The notes: generated from the letters alone by a model not told the origin. A stretch of DNA of 30,453 nucleotides from CAZDAW01 sp964503685 (GCA_964503685.1 CAZDAW010000040.1:1-30453); one strand, 5' to 3'. Shown: positions 1 to 8,828, counted from the first letter of the stretch. Numbers and translations: made by a program.

Positions 1-2
1 TC

Positions 3-779
3 TGCGCCCACGTCGATTCTGCGCGAGCGAGCGGCTTTCACAAACGCATCGGCCTGGAATTGCCGGCTAACGCCATCTTTTACGCCCAGAGAGGCGCCAT
101 CGCCGTTGCAGCCATGGCATTGCTCAACTTCGTTGGTTTTCAGCTGCCTGGCGGAATCATCACCCTGACCGGGATTCTCGGCAGCGTTTTGGGCGGCTGG
201 CTGGCAGCCAGCGATTTACTCAACCAATTGGCGCACGGCAATCGCTATTCACCCGGCGCAAACGACAATGCATCAGGTGTAGGGGTGCTGCTGGCCCTGG
301 CGGAGTATTTCGCTTCCGTTCCACCTACCCGCGCCAATCTTGGTTTTCTATTCACCGGCGCCGAAGAAACCGGCATGCACGGCGCCAAAGCATTTACCGC
401 TTTGCTGCAAGAACAAACGGAAAATATCTTCATCATAAACCTGGATATGGTCGGAGCGGGAAACACCTTTCATTTCGTGACGCGGGATGGGACAATTTTT
501 CAGAAGACAACGGATACTTCCCTGAATCAGCTTATCCAATCAGCCGACCCGGATGCAACAGGAGTATGGTACACACTTAAAAGTGGGGATTGCCTGCCAA
601 TGCTCCAACACCACATCCGGGCAGCCTCTATCGAAATGGTTGGGTCTGCTGAGGCTGCTGCGGCTTATCATTCAATCAATGATAAAACGGATACACTCCA
701 TTATCGCGCCCTCGAAAAGACAGCCGAAACAGTGAAAATGGTCGTGGAATTGTTTAACGCTTACGGTGGAGCTCACTAG
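3..779 (+). CDS. M28-family zinc metallopeptidase, 5' truncated by the window edge
   Basis: The reading frame is open from the left edge, so the N-terminus lies outside; a TTG at 60 is internal. M28 enzymes are two-zinc aminopeptidases or carboxypeptidases. All five expected ligand positions are visible, numbered from the first codon here: His3 in AHVDS, Asp88 in GANDNASG, the base/ligand pair Glu121-Glu122 in TGAEETG, Asp148 in NLDMVG and His223 near the end. Between His3 and Asp88 lie two hydrophobic stretches (about residues 32-48 and 51-69) that look like a membrane hairpin inside the catalytic domain. The enzyme is therefore probably membrane bound, although the active-site side of the membrane cannot be told. 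The PfkB kinase begins 12 bases downstream and may be co-transcribed. Family assignment is secure; the substrate is unknown. Confidence 0.88.
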   Translation, partial: CAHVDSARASGFHKRIGLELPANAIFYAQRGAIAVAAMALLNFVGFQLPGGIITLTGILGSVLGGWLAASDLLNQLAHGNRYSPGANDNASGVGVLLALAEYFASVPPTRANLGFLFTGAEETGMHGAKAFTALLQEQTENIFIINLDMVGAGNTFHFVTRDGTIFQKTTDTSLNQLIQSADPDATGVWYTLKSGDCLPMLQHHIRAASIEMVGSAEAAAAYHSINDKTDTLHYRALEKTAETVKMVVELFNAYGGAH

Positions 780-791
780 GGAACCTCTACA

Positions 792-1808
792 ATGAGCCAG
801 TTTACGCCACGTCTGATTTTTGCCGGCCAATTAACCCAGGATTACATCATCCCCCTCATTGGCCAACCGCAGTTAAATATACCAGGCGGCAATCTACTCT
901 ATGCGGCAGTCGGCGCAGCGATCTGGAAACAGAAAAGCGGTCTGATCGCTCGCGTCGGAGAAAATTACCCACAAGATTGGTTAGCGCAGTTGTCTGAGCT
1001 TGGTTTTGAGACGCGCGGCATTCGCCTCTTGCCTGAAACTGTCGACATGCGTCTCTTCACTGCCTTTCTGGATGAAAATACCGCTTCTCACGACAACCCC
1101 ATCGAATATTTTTCCCGCCGCGGCGTCCATTTTCCAAAACAATTGTTAGGATATGCTTATAATGAACTTTCGCCTTGCAGCCGAACCCGGTTGCTGTTTA
1201 ACTCGATTAGAGCCGGAGATATTCCTGCTGATTATATAGATGCTAACGCCGCGCATATCTGTCCCATTGATTATCTGACGCACAACTTGCTCCCTTCTGT
1301 ATTATTAAAAGAAGGTCACGTTACAACCATAACGCTGGATCCTGCTGATGGCTATATGAACTCTGTCTTCTGGAATGACATTCCTGGCATTGTCTCTTTT
1401 GTGACGGCCTTTCTCCCTTCCGAACGCCAGATGCGCGAGCTCTTTAAAAACCGCACTACGGATCTGTGGGAAATGGCGGAAGAAATCGGTTCTTACGGTT
1501 GTGAGTATGTCGTTGTCAAATGCGGCTCGCAGGGACAAATCCTTTATGATTCCGTGGCCAAAAACCGTTGGAATATTCCTGCTTACCCGGCTAAAGTCAT
1601 CAACCCAATCGGAGGCGGAGATGCATTTTGCGGCGGTTTCCTCGCCGGTTATCTAAAAACATTCGACCCGCTGCAGGCTGCCCTTTACGGAAATATATCA
1701 GCTTCGATTGTCGTCGAAGGGAATAACCCATTTTACGCGCTGGATGCGCTGCCAGGTCTGGCAGAAGCAAGGTTTGAATTCATAAAAGGCATGGTTCAAA
1801 AAGTATAA
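792..1808 (+). CDS. PfkB-family carbohydrate or nucleoside kinase
   Basis: A 338-residue cytoplasmic kinase of the ribokinase/PfkB family, which phosphorylates a sugar, nucleoside or related alcohol with ATP. The N-terminal substrate-binding signature shows as an Asp in TQDYI (residue 17) and PGGN at 31-34. The C-terminal signature is NPIGGGDAFCGGF at 271-283, with Asp277 as catalytic base and the preceding glycines forming the anion hole; family members more often have GAGD. Length is typical. The ATG at 792 has a weak AGGGA about 9 bases upstream, overlapping the stop of the M28 gene, so the two are probably one transcript. The gene ends 20 bases from the convergent cyclase gene. Substrate cannot be read from sequence; adenosine, fructose and ribokinase-like members are all possible. 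Confidence 0.85.
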   Translation: MSQFTPRLIFAGQLTQDYIIPLIGQPQLNIPGGNLLYAAVGAAIWKQKSGLIARVGENYPQDWLAQLSELGFETRGIRLLPETVDMRLFTAFLDENTASHDNPIEYFSRRGVHFPKQLLGYAYNELSPCSRTRLLFNSIRAGDIPADYIDANAAHICPIDYLTHNLLPSVLLKEGHVTTITLDPADGYMNSVFWNDIPGIVSFVTAFLPSERQMRELFKNRTTDLWEMAEEIGSYGCEYVVVKCGSQGQILYDSVAKNRWNIPAYPAKVINPIGGGDAFCGGFLAGYLKTFDPLQAALYGNISASIVVEGNNPFYALDALPGLAEARFEFIKGMVQKV

Positions 1809-1828
1809 AGCGATAAGATGCGTACAGA

Positions 1829-3565
1829 TTAGTCAGGTTTATTCAGACCCAGAACCTCATAGACTCGCAGCATGCCATTTTTCCCTTTTGCCTGAATCGG
1901 CTCAACCGGGCGAACGATGACATCATTCTTAACCCGTTCGTATGTTTCTTCAGTCAGCAAAATCTGTCCTTCATTCGAGTTTTCCTGAACGCGCTTTGCC
2001 GTGTTAATGCTATCGCCAACGGCAGTATATTCCAGGTGTTTTTCGGTGCCAACAAGACCCAAAACGGCCTCACCGTAATGAATACCCACGCCAAACGAAA
2101 GATGCGCCTCGGGGGGAAATTCCTGGTGCAGCTTTTCAACTGCCGAACGGATCGCCAGGGCAGCTCTGACCGCGCGCAGCGTATGATCAGGTTGTGGTAT
2201 CGGGGCATTAAACCAGGCCATGATGGCATCGCCCATAAACTTATCGATTGTCCCTTCTTGCGCCAGCACAGCCTCGGCGGCGCTTGCCAAATAACGATTA
2301 AGAACAGAAACCAGTTGTTCTGGATCAACCCTTTCACTATAGCTGGTAAAACCGCGAATGTCGGCGAAAAGGGTTGTGATTGCAGAACGTTCGCCGCCCA
2401 ATGGTAAACTGTTCGGATCAAGTTGTTCAATCACAGCCGGAGATACCATCCGTTCAAATAAACGCTGCAAACCTTCCAAACGTCTTCTTTCCGTCAGATC
2501 ATCCAGCACGATCGCAATACCTTGTGTGGTCTGAGCAGCATCCTTCAACGGCGACAAATTAAAACGCAGATCGACATTGCCGCGTTGAGGAAGTTCAGAA
2601 GTTAATTCAAGGCCAATGACTGGTTGGTCTGTTTGACGTACCTTGGCCAGATGAGGTTGCAAACCGGACATGATTGGCGGCACCGCATCTTCAAGCCTGC
2701 GGCCAATCAAATCTTTACGCGGACAGCCCAGAATCGTTTCAGCCGCTCGATTACTCAGCGTGACCTGGTTGCGAATATCTGCCGTAATAACTCCGCTGGC
2801 AATAGAAGCAAACACATTATCCATCAGATTTTTCAATTCAGTCACTTCTGCCAGAGTGCGGCTGACCGAAGCAAACAGGCGCGCATTTTCAATAGCCACT
2901 GCCGCCTGGTTGGCAAACGCCACCAGCAAATCACGGGTCATTTCAGTGAACAATCCGGAGCGAATACGATTATCCGCATAAATGACGCCGGTCAACTCCG
3001 ATTTAACCGTCAAAGGGACACACAAAATCGAACGCAAGTTATAAGCAATGATGCTTTCCTGTCCGCCAAAGCGGGGATCCTCCTGGGCATTAGTGGTTAA
3101 CACCGGCTGCCCATCATTCACAACACGATTGATGATCGTCGAACTGATCGCAAATTCAGAAGGGTTAATCGATTCCTGCTCCCAATTGCGGGCAATCCGA
3201 ATGGCCAGTTCTCGCTTCTCGTTACGCAGCATCAAGAATCCTCGCTCGGCGCCCGTCAGGCGGATGATTGTATCCATAACAATCTGAAGCACAACGCTGA
3301 TATCAAGCGAAGAATTAACAACCTGTCCAATATCGGCCAGAGCGCGCAAATTACGCAATTCGGCCTGCTCTTCGACGATCCGCCGTTCGACCTGAGAAAT
3401 CTCATCGGTCAGTTGGGTAAGGCCGTCAAGAACATTTTCAGGGACCATCCCCTCAGGCATCCGGTCAAGCTGAAAGCGGGTCCGTTCCACCAATCGGGTC
3501 AACAACACCAACTGGTTCTTCAGCATACTTGTTGCGCTAATGGGCGGCAGAGAAGTATTTGTCAC
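1829..3565 (-). CDS. GAF-PAS adenylate cyclase (class III)
   Basis: A soluble sensor cyclase that should make cAMP from ATP. Numbered from the GTG at 3565, there is an N-terminal coiled-coil-like stretch (about 14-76), a GAF domain (about 81-231), a PAS domain (about 246-361) and a class III cyclase domain (about 391-574). Catalytic residues are complete: metal Asp402 in FADIRGF, Asp446 in DKFMGD, purine-selecting Lys442 and Thr514 (in LEYTAVGD), and Asn521 and Arg525. Lys plus Thr is the ATP-type pair, so adenylate rather than guanylate is expected. No membrane segment is seen. An in-frame TTG at 3577 overlaps the transglutaminase stop (TTGA), but GTG at 3565 has a GAGG six bases upstream and was preferred. 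Expression must depend on the upstream transglutaminase gene. The ligand of GAF or PAS is unknown. Confidence 0.9.
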   Translation of the reverse strand: MTNTSLPPISATSMLKNQLVLLTRLVERTRFQLDRMPEGMVPENVLDGLTQLTDEISQVERRIVEEQAELRNLRALADIGQVVNSSLDISVVLQIVMDTIIRLTGAERGFLMLRNEKRELAIRIARNWEQESINPSEFAISSTIINRVVNDGQPVLTTNAQEDPRFGGQESIIAYNLRSILCVPLTVKSELTGVIYADNRIRSGLFTEMTRDLLVAFANQAAVAIENARLFASVSRTLAEVTELKNLMDNVFASIASGVITADIRNQVTLSNRAAETILGCPRKDLIGRRLEDAVPPIMSGLQPHLAKVRQTDQPVIGLELTSELPQRGNVDLRFNLSPLKDAAQTTQGIAIVLDDLTERRRLEGLQRLFERMVSPAVIEQLDPNSLPLGGERSAITTLFADIRGFTSYSERVDPEQLVSVLNRYLASAAEAVLAQEGTIDKFMGDAIMAWFNAPIPQPDHTLRAVRAALAIRSAVEKLHQEFPPEAHLSFGVGIHYGEAVLGLVGTEKHLEYTAVGDSINTAKRVQENSNEGQILLTEETYERVKNDVIVRPVEPIQAKGKNGMLRVYEVLGLNKPD

Positions 3566-3573
3566 ATCATGCC

Positions 3574-5943
3574 TCAATTCTCAATCATCTCGTTTTCTTC
3601 TATTATACCTATATCCAGATGCGTGGATTTTCCGATGATGCGCCGGAAAACTGCCCGAACGGCTGCCCGTTTAATCTCACGGCCGGCATATCGGGCAAAA
3701 CCTACGTTTGGCGGTGAAGCGCTAAACGTGGCTATTTGGTATTCCAATAACAAAGTCCGAATTTGTGTTTCCATTTCAGGTAATAATTTTACCAGCATGG
3801 CAGTCCGTTCAGCAGGGGTATCAGATGCTTTCGGTGGATGCCCCAACCATTTCAAACTCTGATTTATACTGGCATAAGCAGCCTCAAGCGGCGTGAGAGT
3901 TGCCCGACGTGACCAGCGGCGCAGCCAGGCCGGCGCCGGTACGCCCGTTTTATCCAGGATACTTTCCATAAAAATTGGGAAGGCCGGCAATTGCGATCGG
4001 CGGCGCATCATAACCCAGATAATGATCAAACCTATAACAAGGATAATCAAAAACAGCTTCAGGATTTGAATGAGCGTCGTTTTCCAATCCCAAGAAGCCG
4101 TCTCCGCCGGCGCATCTTCTCTTAACGAATCAGGAAGACCTGCTCCAAGGTTCCGGCGTTCGAGTTCCTTATCCGTTAAACTTAAGTCCTCGTCTTCCGA
4201 ACTGGTCGATTCGGGAATATTAATTTCAGGTTGCGAGGTCGTCGGCTCAAATTCAATCCAGCCAATAGTTGAAAAAAAGACTTCTGGCCAAGCGTGTCCA
4301 TCCCGTTCAAGTACAGTATAAATTCCGGTGGAATAATCATAACTACCCTGCGCATACCCAATGGACAACCGCGCCGGAATGCCAATCGACCTTAACAGCA
4401 AAACTTCTGCTGATGCATAATAATTACAGAATCCCTGTTTGAGATCAAATAAGAACCATTCCAGAGGATCGCTCTCTTTGGGAGGGTCTGGAATCCTTTC
4501 CTTATATTCAATTGTGTTACGTAAATAACTGGTTATCGCTCGAGTTTTTTCGTAGGGCGTGGATAAACCTTCGGTAATTTGCTCTGCAAGGCTACGAAAC
4601 CGGGGCGATAAATCTGCCGGCAATTGCAAATAGCGTTCAACAATCCACTCAGAATAATCTTCATTGGCCTCATTCAAAACAGATACAGACGGTTTACTGA
4701 CCCAGGCTCGCACATCATACTGGTCGCCGTGGTGAAAAACGGGATCAGCAGACATGCCAGTAATTTCAAATTTCTCATCAGGCAATTGTATTAATAGGGT
4801 CTGCGCTGGATGGCTTACCCAAATCGGTTGAGCAACCGTGAAAATTGTATCAGAAACCTGGGCCGCCGGAATGAAAGTAAATATCATGAAATTACGATGA
4901 TCATAGATAGGGAAGGCTAAAGTCTCAAAATTTTCCGGCGCGAGCGGCTCTTTGAGGTTGTAAGTGCTCACCCAATTCCCATCATAATATTGATCATAAC
5001 TACGCGCCCGCCAGTAATAGCGCGGCGACGCCACATATTGGTCCGAAGGCCGTACCGTAAAAACCAGCTCGTCTCCCAATGGAGCCCCGTTTCCCAATGA
5101 AATTATATCGCTGTACGTTCTGGAGAATGACGCACCCCCAAGGTGGCTTTCGAGTGGGGCAAATGCATCAGCCAGGCGGGCGCGAAGCGGCTCCCAACTG
5201 GATTTTACCCGCTTCCACACGGCTTCGGCCGGCGCATACCCATTGATCAGCGTCGCTGCTATTCCTGATGCAACGACCATCACGGCAATCAGCAGCAGCA
5301 GCCCCCTCGATAAATCATATTCGGTGCCAGAGGGGATAAAGACCCGGCTTTTTTTCCATCCTGCCCGATTGCGAAGATAGGCCAGACGACCCACAATTAC
5401 TAAAACAAGGATCACATACAAGGCCAGAGACCGTTCCATCCCCTTATTGACCACATCATAACTGTGAACAACAAACAGAATGACTCCTCCTGGTATTGTC
5501 GCAACCCAGGGGTCTGCATAACGGGTGAGGTAATAACCAGCCATCAGGCTCACCACCCAAAAAATCGTCGCCATTAATGCCAGAAACAGGATAGTATCCT
5601 GCACAGGCTGATCGCTGACAAATTGAATATAGGTTTCCCACAAACGGGCGCCAAGCGCATGTAATTTCGCCGGCCATAAATTATCATTATGAAGAGATAA
5701 ACCTAACTGCCACGGAATCGCAAAAAGGGTATAAACAACGGCGAATACCGTCACCCATTTCTTCGAAAAACGACTTTGTCCGAGCGCTAATCCAGTGATG
5801 ACACCCAATAACGTCAAAAATTGAACGACTTCCAGGTTATCCGCCCAATTCGTAACATATAAACGAATAGATACAATAATCAAAGCTGCCAGCAATAATC
5901 CGGCAGCCATTATATCCCACCATCTTTGAGAAGCTTCTTTCAT
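3574..5943 (-). CDS. TgpA-like membrane transglutaminase (DUF3488/transglutaminase/DUF4129)
   Basis: A large membrane protein with about seven hydrophobic helices in the first 235 residues, an extracytoplasmic transglutaminase-like domain, one further helix near 622-646, and a C-terminal cytoplasmic DUF4129-like tail. This is the TgpA/DUF3488 architecture. Numbered from ATG 5943, the catalytic Cys506 sits in GFCNYYASA and His550 in DGHAWPEVF. The third triad position is Glu566 in WIEFEPT, where many family members have Asp. Such proteins are thought to process or cross-link envelope protein or peptide substrates. A TTG at 5958 is in frame, but ATG 5943 fits better with a promoter-like sequence just upstream. 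The stop overlaps the cyclase start region. The usual MoxR ATPase and DUF58 partners are not adjacent here. Confidence 0.87.
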   Translation of the reverse strand: MKEASQRWWDIMAAGLLLAALIIVSIRLYVTNWADNLEVVQFLTLLGVITGLALGQSRFSKKWVTVFAVVYTLFAIPWQLGLSLHNDNLWPAKLHALGARLWETYIQFVSDQPVQDTILFLALMATIFWVVSLMAGYYLTRYADPWVATIPGGVILFVVHSYDVVNKGMERSLALYVILVLVIVGRLAYLRNRAGWKKSRVFIPSGTEYDLSRGLLLLIAVMVVASGIAATLINGYAPAEAVWKRVKSSWEPLRARLADAFAPLESHLGGASFSRTYSDIISLGNGAPLGDELVFTVRPSDQYVASPRYYWRARSYDQYYDGNWVSTYNLKEPLAPENFETLAFPIYDHRNFMIFTFIPAAQVSDTIFTVAQPIWVSHPAQTLLIQLPDEKFEITGMSADPVFHHGDQYDVRAWVSKPSVSVLNEANEDYSEWIVERYLQLPADLSPRFRSLAEQITEGLSTPYEKTRAITSYLRNTIEYKERIPDPPKESDPLEWFLFDLKQGFCNYYASAEVLLLRSIGIPARLSIGYAQGSYDYSTGIYTVLERDGHAWPEVFFSTIGWIEFEPTTSQPEINIPESTSSEDEDLSLTDKELERRNLGAGLPDSLREDAPAETASWDWKTTLIQILKLFLIILVIGLIIIWVMMRRRSQLPAFPIFMESILDKTGVPAPAWLRRWSRRATLTPLEAAYASINQSLKWLGHPPKASDTPAERTAMLVKLLPEMETQIRTLLLEYQIATFSASPPNVGFARYAGREIKRAAVRAVFRRIIGKSTHLDIGIIEENEMIEN

Positions 5944-5949
5944 AAAATT

Positions 5950-5979
5950 AGTGTACAATAAAATCCATTATGTCGTCAA
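5950..5979 (-). promoter_or_regulatory. candidate promoter of the transglutaminase-cyclase operon, leaderless start
   Basis: On the - strand TTGACG (5979-5974) is followed after 18 bases by TACACT (5955-5950). Transcription would begin 6-7 bases later, almost exactly at ATG 5943, which has no visible Shine-Dalgarno sequence. A leaderless mRNA is inferred from spacing alone. Confidence 0.4.
5954..5959 (+). promoter_or_regulatory. candidate -10 element of the PAP2 gene
   Basis: TACAAT matches five of six consensus positions and lies about 40 bases before the PAP2 ATG, within the divergent 55-base gap. It overlaps the - strand candidate promoter, so the two could compete. No good -35 hexamer is seen. 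The PAP2 ATG has a clear GGAGA six bases upstream. Confidence 0.3.
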
Positions 5980-5998
5980 CAATCTGCGGAGATAGAAT

Positions 5999-6985
5999 AT
6001 GGATAATTTGTTAGACTTACAAATCCCCATCATCGCCTTTATCCAGAATCTGGGTCATTGGCTCGTCGTTCCAATGAGCTTCTTTACCTGGCTGGGTAGA
6101 GAGGATTTCTTTATACTGGTTATGCCTGCTCTCTATTGGTGCGTCGATGCAGGTATCGGCATTCGGGTAGGGATTATTCTTTTAGCAAACAACAGCATCA
6201 ACTCAGCGTTAAAATTATTTTTCCATGCCCCGCGCCCTTACTGGATCTCCACTCACATTTCCGCTCTGTCCACCGAAAGTTCCTTCGGAGTGCCCTCTGG
6301 TCATGCGCAACTGGCAACAGGTGTATGGGGGACCCTTGCCGCTTCATTCAAAAAGAAATGGGGATGGATCGTCGCGATTGTTATTATTTTCTTAATCGGT
6401 TTCTCGCGCATCTATCTGGGAGTTCATTTCATCACCGATGTTCTGGCCGGCTGGTTAATCGGATTATTGATCTTATTCGCTTTTATTAAATGGGAGAAGC
6501 CGTTCGCCCATTGGTTCAGCCTGCGCACGCCGCTTCAAAAAGTGCTCATCCTTATCGGATGCGCTATCGCCCTGTTTATTCTCAACCTCGCCGGGCTGGC
6601 AAGTATCGGCAACTGGCAGTTGCCCGTCGAATGGGTCAACAATGCCAACCTGGCTGCATCCGAGGGATCAATTGCGCCCATCAACCTGAGCGATGTCATT
6701 TCAAACATCGGGGTCTTTCTGGGGTTGATGTGTGGAGCCGTATGGCTCTTTGCCCACGGCGGTTATAACACACAAGGCGCGCCCCGACAAAACATTTTAC
6801 GCTTTGCGCTTGGCCTGGTCGGTGTGCTGATTCTTCGCTACGGCTTGAAAATGATCTTTCCAGGTGGAGAGACGCTCGCCGGTTACAGCCTGCGTCTCTT
6901 GCGTTACGCTCTGATCGGGTTATGGATTTCGGCAGGCGCGCCGCTTACATTCATCAAGCTAAAACTGGCTGATCCGCTGAAATAA
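5999..6985 (+). CDS. PAP2-superfamily membrane phosphatase
   Basis: A 328-residue polytopic membrane protein with the full PAP2 (type 2 phosphatidic acid phosphatase) signature: Lys72 to Arg79-Pro80 (KX6RP), PSGH at 99-102, and SRX5HX3D with Ser136, Arg137, His143 and Asp147. His143 is the expected phospho-acceptor and His102 the acid. Such enzymes remove phosphate from lipid phosphates or pyrophosphates at the outer membrane face, for example phosphatidate or undecaprenyl pyrophosphate. The second half (about 175-320) carries extra hydrophobic helices beyond the catalytic core. GGAGA precedes the ATG. The 3' end overlaps the convergent panC gene by 32 bases. An undecaprenyl-pyrophosphate role would fit a genome making surface glycans but is not shown. 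Confidence 0.88.
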   Translation: MDNLLDLQIPIIAFIQNLGHWLVVPMSFFTWLGREDFFILVMPALYWCVDAGIGIRVGIILLANNSINSALKLFFHAPRPYWISTHISALSTESSFGVPSGHAQLATGVWGTLAASFKKKWGWIVAIVIIFLIGFSRIYLGVHFITDVLAGWLIGLLILFAFIKWEKPFAHWFSLRTPLQKVLILIGCAIALFILNLAGLASIGNWQLPVEWVNNANLAASEGSIAPINLSDVISNIGVFLGLMCGAVWLFAHGGYNTQGAPRQNILRFALGLVGVLILRYGLKMIFPGGETLAGYSLRLLRYALIGLWISAGAPLTFIKLKLADPLK

Positions 6986-7811
6986 GCATATTATCAATCA
7001 GGCGGGTTTTACCCACGTAAACCGCCATCGAGATCAGCGCTCCGTTAGTGATAGCGCCTTCAATTTCCGTTAAGGTTTCCGGGGCGGCGCAGGAAACGTA
7101 CTGAAGTTTAGCCAGGGGCTCGGCAGCAACGATGTCAGTTACGATTTTACGTAACTCGTTGGCGTCAGTTTGCCCATTTTCATAAGCCTCATGCGCAGCT
7201 TTCAGCGATCGGGAAAGGACAAGCGCAGCTCTTCGTTCCTCAGAATTTAAATAGGTATTTCTACTGGATAAAGCCAGTCCATCTGGTTCGCGAACGATCG
7301 GGCAAATCACAATCTCAATCGGAAAATTAAGATCGCGCACCATCTGACGAATCACCGCAGCCTGCTGGGCATCCTTTTGCCCAAAATACGCGCGTTGCGG
7401 CATAACGCTGTTAAATAATTTTGCCACCACAGTCGTCACCCCACGGAAATGACCGGGGCGCATCTCGCCTTCCAAAGGCTTGGTAATCTCCTCCACATTC
7501 ACCCAGGTCTGGAAATCCGCCGGATACATCACTTCAGGTGTGGGCGCCCAAACCAGATCAACATGCTCTGCTTCCAACAACTTGATATCCCGCTCCAGAT
7601 CGCGCGGGTAAGCTGCGAGGTCCTCATTTGGCCCAAACTGGGTCGGGTTGACAAAAATACTGACCACGACGCAAGCGCATTCTTTTTTTGCGGCGCGAAC
7701 CAGCGATAAATGGCCTTCATGCAAAAAACCCATCGTCGGAACTAAACCAACCGTTTCGGGCAGCCGTTTACGGGCTGCACGCAGTTCAGGTAAAGTATTA
7801 ACGATTTTCAT
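6954..7811 (-). CDS. panC: pantothenate synthetase (pantoate--beta-alanine ligase)
   Basis: Cytoplasmic enzyme joining pantoate and beta-alanine with ATP, the last step of pantothenate synthesis. The class I nucleotidyl-transfer HIGH-like motif is visible as MGFLHEGH (His31 and His34), with FGQKDAQQ in the middle and SSRNTYL as the KMSKS-region signature. The 285-residue length is normal. A TTG at 7814 is in frame one codon earlier, but ATG 7811 is well placed behind GAGGA (7822-7818 on this strand). The gene is separated from panE by about 120 bases that contain a -10-like TATAAT, so it may have its own promoter despite following panB-panE. Its end overlaps the PAP2 gene tail to tail. Confidence 0.96.
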   Translation of the reverse strand: MKIVNTLPELRAARKRLPETVGLVPTMGFLHEGHLSLVRAAKKECACVVVSIFVNPTQFGPNEDLAAYPRDLERDIKLLEAEHVDLVWAPTPEVMYPADFQTWVNVEEITKPLEGEMRPGHFRGVTTVVAKLFNSVMPQRAYFGQKDAQQAAVIRQMVRDLNFPIEIVICPIVREPDGLALSSRNTYLNSEERRAALVLSRSLKAAHEAYENGQTDANELRKIVTDIVAAEPLAKLQYVSCAAPETLTEIEGAITNGALISMAVYVGKTRLIDNMLISADQPVLA

Positions 7812-7834
7812 CAAGTGTCCTCTTTTCTGGGATT

Positions 7835-7861
7835 GTGGTTGTTAACACTCATTATAACCAC
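7835..7861 (-). promoter_or_regulatory. panC leader: TATAAT inside an inverted repeat
   Basis: A 6-base perfect inverted repeat (GTGGTT at 7835-7840, AACCAC at 7856-7861) sits 24 bases before panC. A consensus TATAAT reads on the - strand at 7856-7851, touching one arm. There is no T-run, so a terminator is unlikely. It could be a promoter with an operator or a small leader hairpin. No convincing -35 is seen. Confidence 0.35.
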
Positions 7862-7934
7862 CGCTCTGTTAAAAAAGAACGTAACATTTATAATAACTAT
7901 TCGTGAATTTAATAACACGGGATTATGACTTAAA

Positions 7935-8828
7935 CTATCCTGCCCTGCTAAGCGCCTTGACAAGAAGCCATAAGGTACGATTGATCGGGCAAGAGATGCC
8001 CAATTGTTCACCAATCTCTGCTACGGCGCCGTTAATTGCATCGATTTCGGTCGGGGCATTTCGCATCACGTCGGATAGCATGGACGATATATTACTATCT
8101 GTTCTTTTAGCAACATTTTCCACTTCAGAAACAGGGTCCTCAAAAGGCAAAGCAATTCCCTGAGCAGCAGCAATAACAGCAGTTTCCTGTGCGGTTGCTC
8201 CCATCAGCTTTCGGGCTGAAGGACGGACAAGCAACCCGCCATTTTTTATTCGCAGGAGCGCCGTCAATGGGTTAATGGCCGAATTAATCACCAGTTTTCC
8301 CCACACCAGTGAAGTCGCATCTGAAGTCATTTCCACCTTGAAGCCGGCTTTCTCAAGATGGGAGGGGAATTCGCCCAGATGAGAATGCTCAGCCAGAGAA
8401 ATCTTGCCATCACCGCCGGGGCAAACTCGCCCCGGCGCAACGCTGGTTGCCCCGTAAGTCGTCACCCCCAGGCAAACACGCTGCTCACCCAGGCATTCAC
8501 TCAGAATATCGACATTCCCCAGGCCATTTTGCAAAGATAACGCCAATCCATCAGGAGCCAGTAAATGGACCAACTGGTCAGCAGCCCAGCCTGTCTGCCA
8601 GGATTTTACAAGAACCATGGCCGTTTTAACCCGGCCAGGGCATTCAACAGATACCGGATAGGTTTTCACCTCGCCATTTTCTTCGATGGCAACTCCCTCG
8701 CGGCCCAACAATGTGATTCCTTCCTGCCACGCATCCCGCATAACAACCCGAAATCCCGCAGCGGAAAAACGCGCCGCAAACAGACAGGCCATTGCCCCCG
8801 CCCCAATAATCAGAATTGGATCAGACAT
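7935..8828 (-). CDS. panE: 2-dehydropantoate 2-reductase (ketopantoate reductase)
   Basis: NADPH-dependent reduction of ketopantoate to pantoate, the second pantothenate step. The N-terminal Rossmann motif is IGAGAMA, with Ala replacing the usual third Gly. LQNGLGN follows near 100-105. The catalytic Lys178 lies in WGKLVINSAINP, and the substrate-binding TEID and NG motifs (Glu261) are near the C-terminus. Length of 297 residues is typical for ApbA/PanE. The ATG at 8828 overlaps the panB TGA by one base (TGATG); a GTG at 8831 is an alternative. Coupling to panB and closeness to panC support ketopantoate over other 2-ketoacid substrates. Confidence 0.93.
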   Translation of the reverse strand: MSDPILIIGAGAMACLFAARFSAAGFRVVMRDAWQEGITLLGREGVAIEENGEVKTYPVSVECPGRVKTAMVLVKSWQTGWAADQLVHLLAPDGLALSLQNGLGNVDILSECLGEQRVCLGVTTYGATSVAPGRVCPGGDGKISLAEHSHLGEFPSHLEKAGFKVEMTSDATSLVWGKLVINSAINPLTALLRIKNGGLLVRPSARKLMGATAQETAVIAAAQGIALPFEDPVSEVENVAKRTDSNISSMLSDVMRNAPTEIDAINGAVAEIGEQLGISCPINRTLWLLVKALSRAG

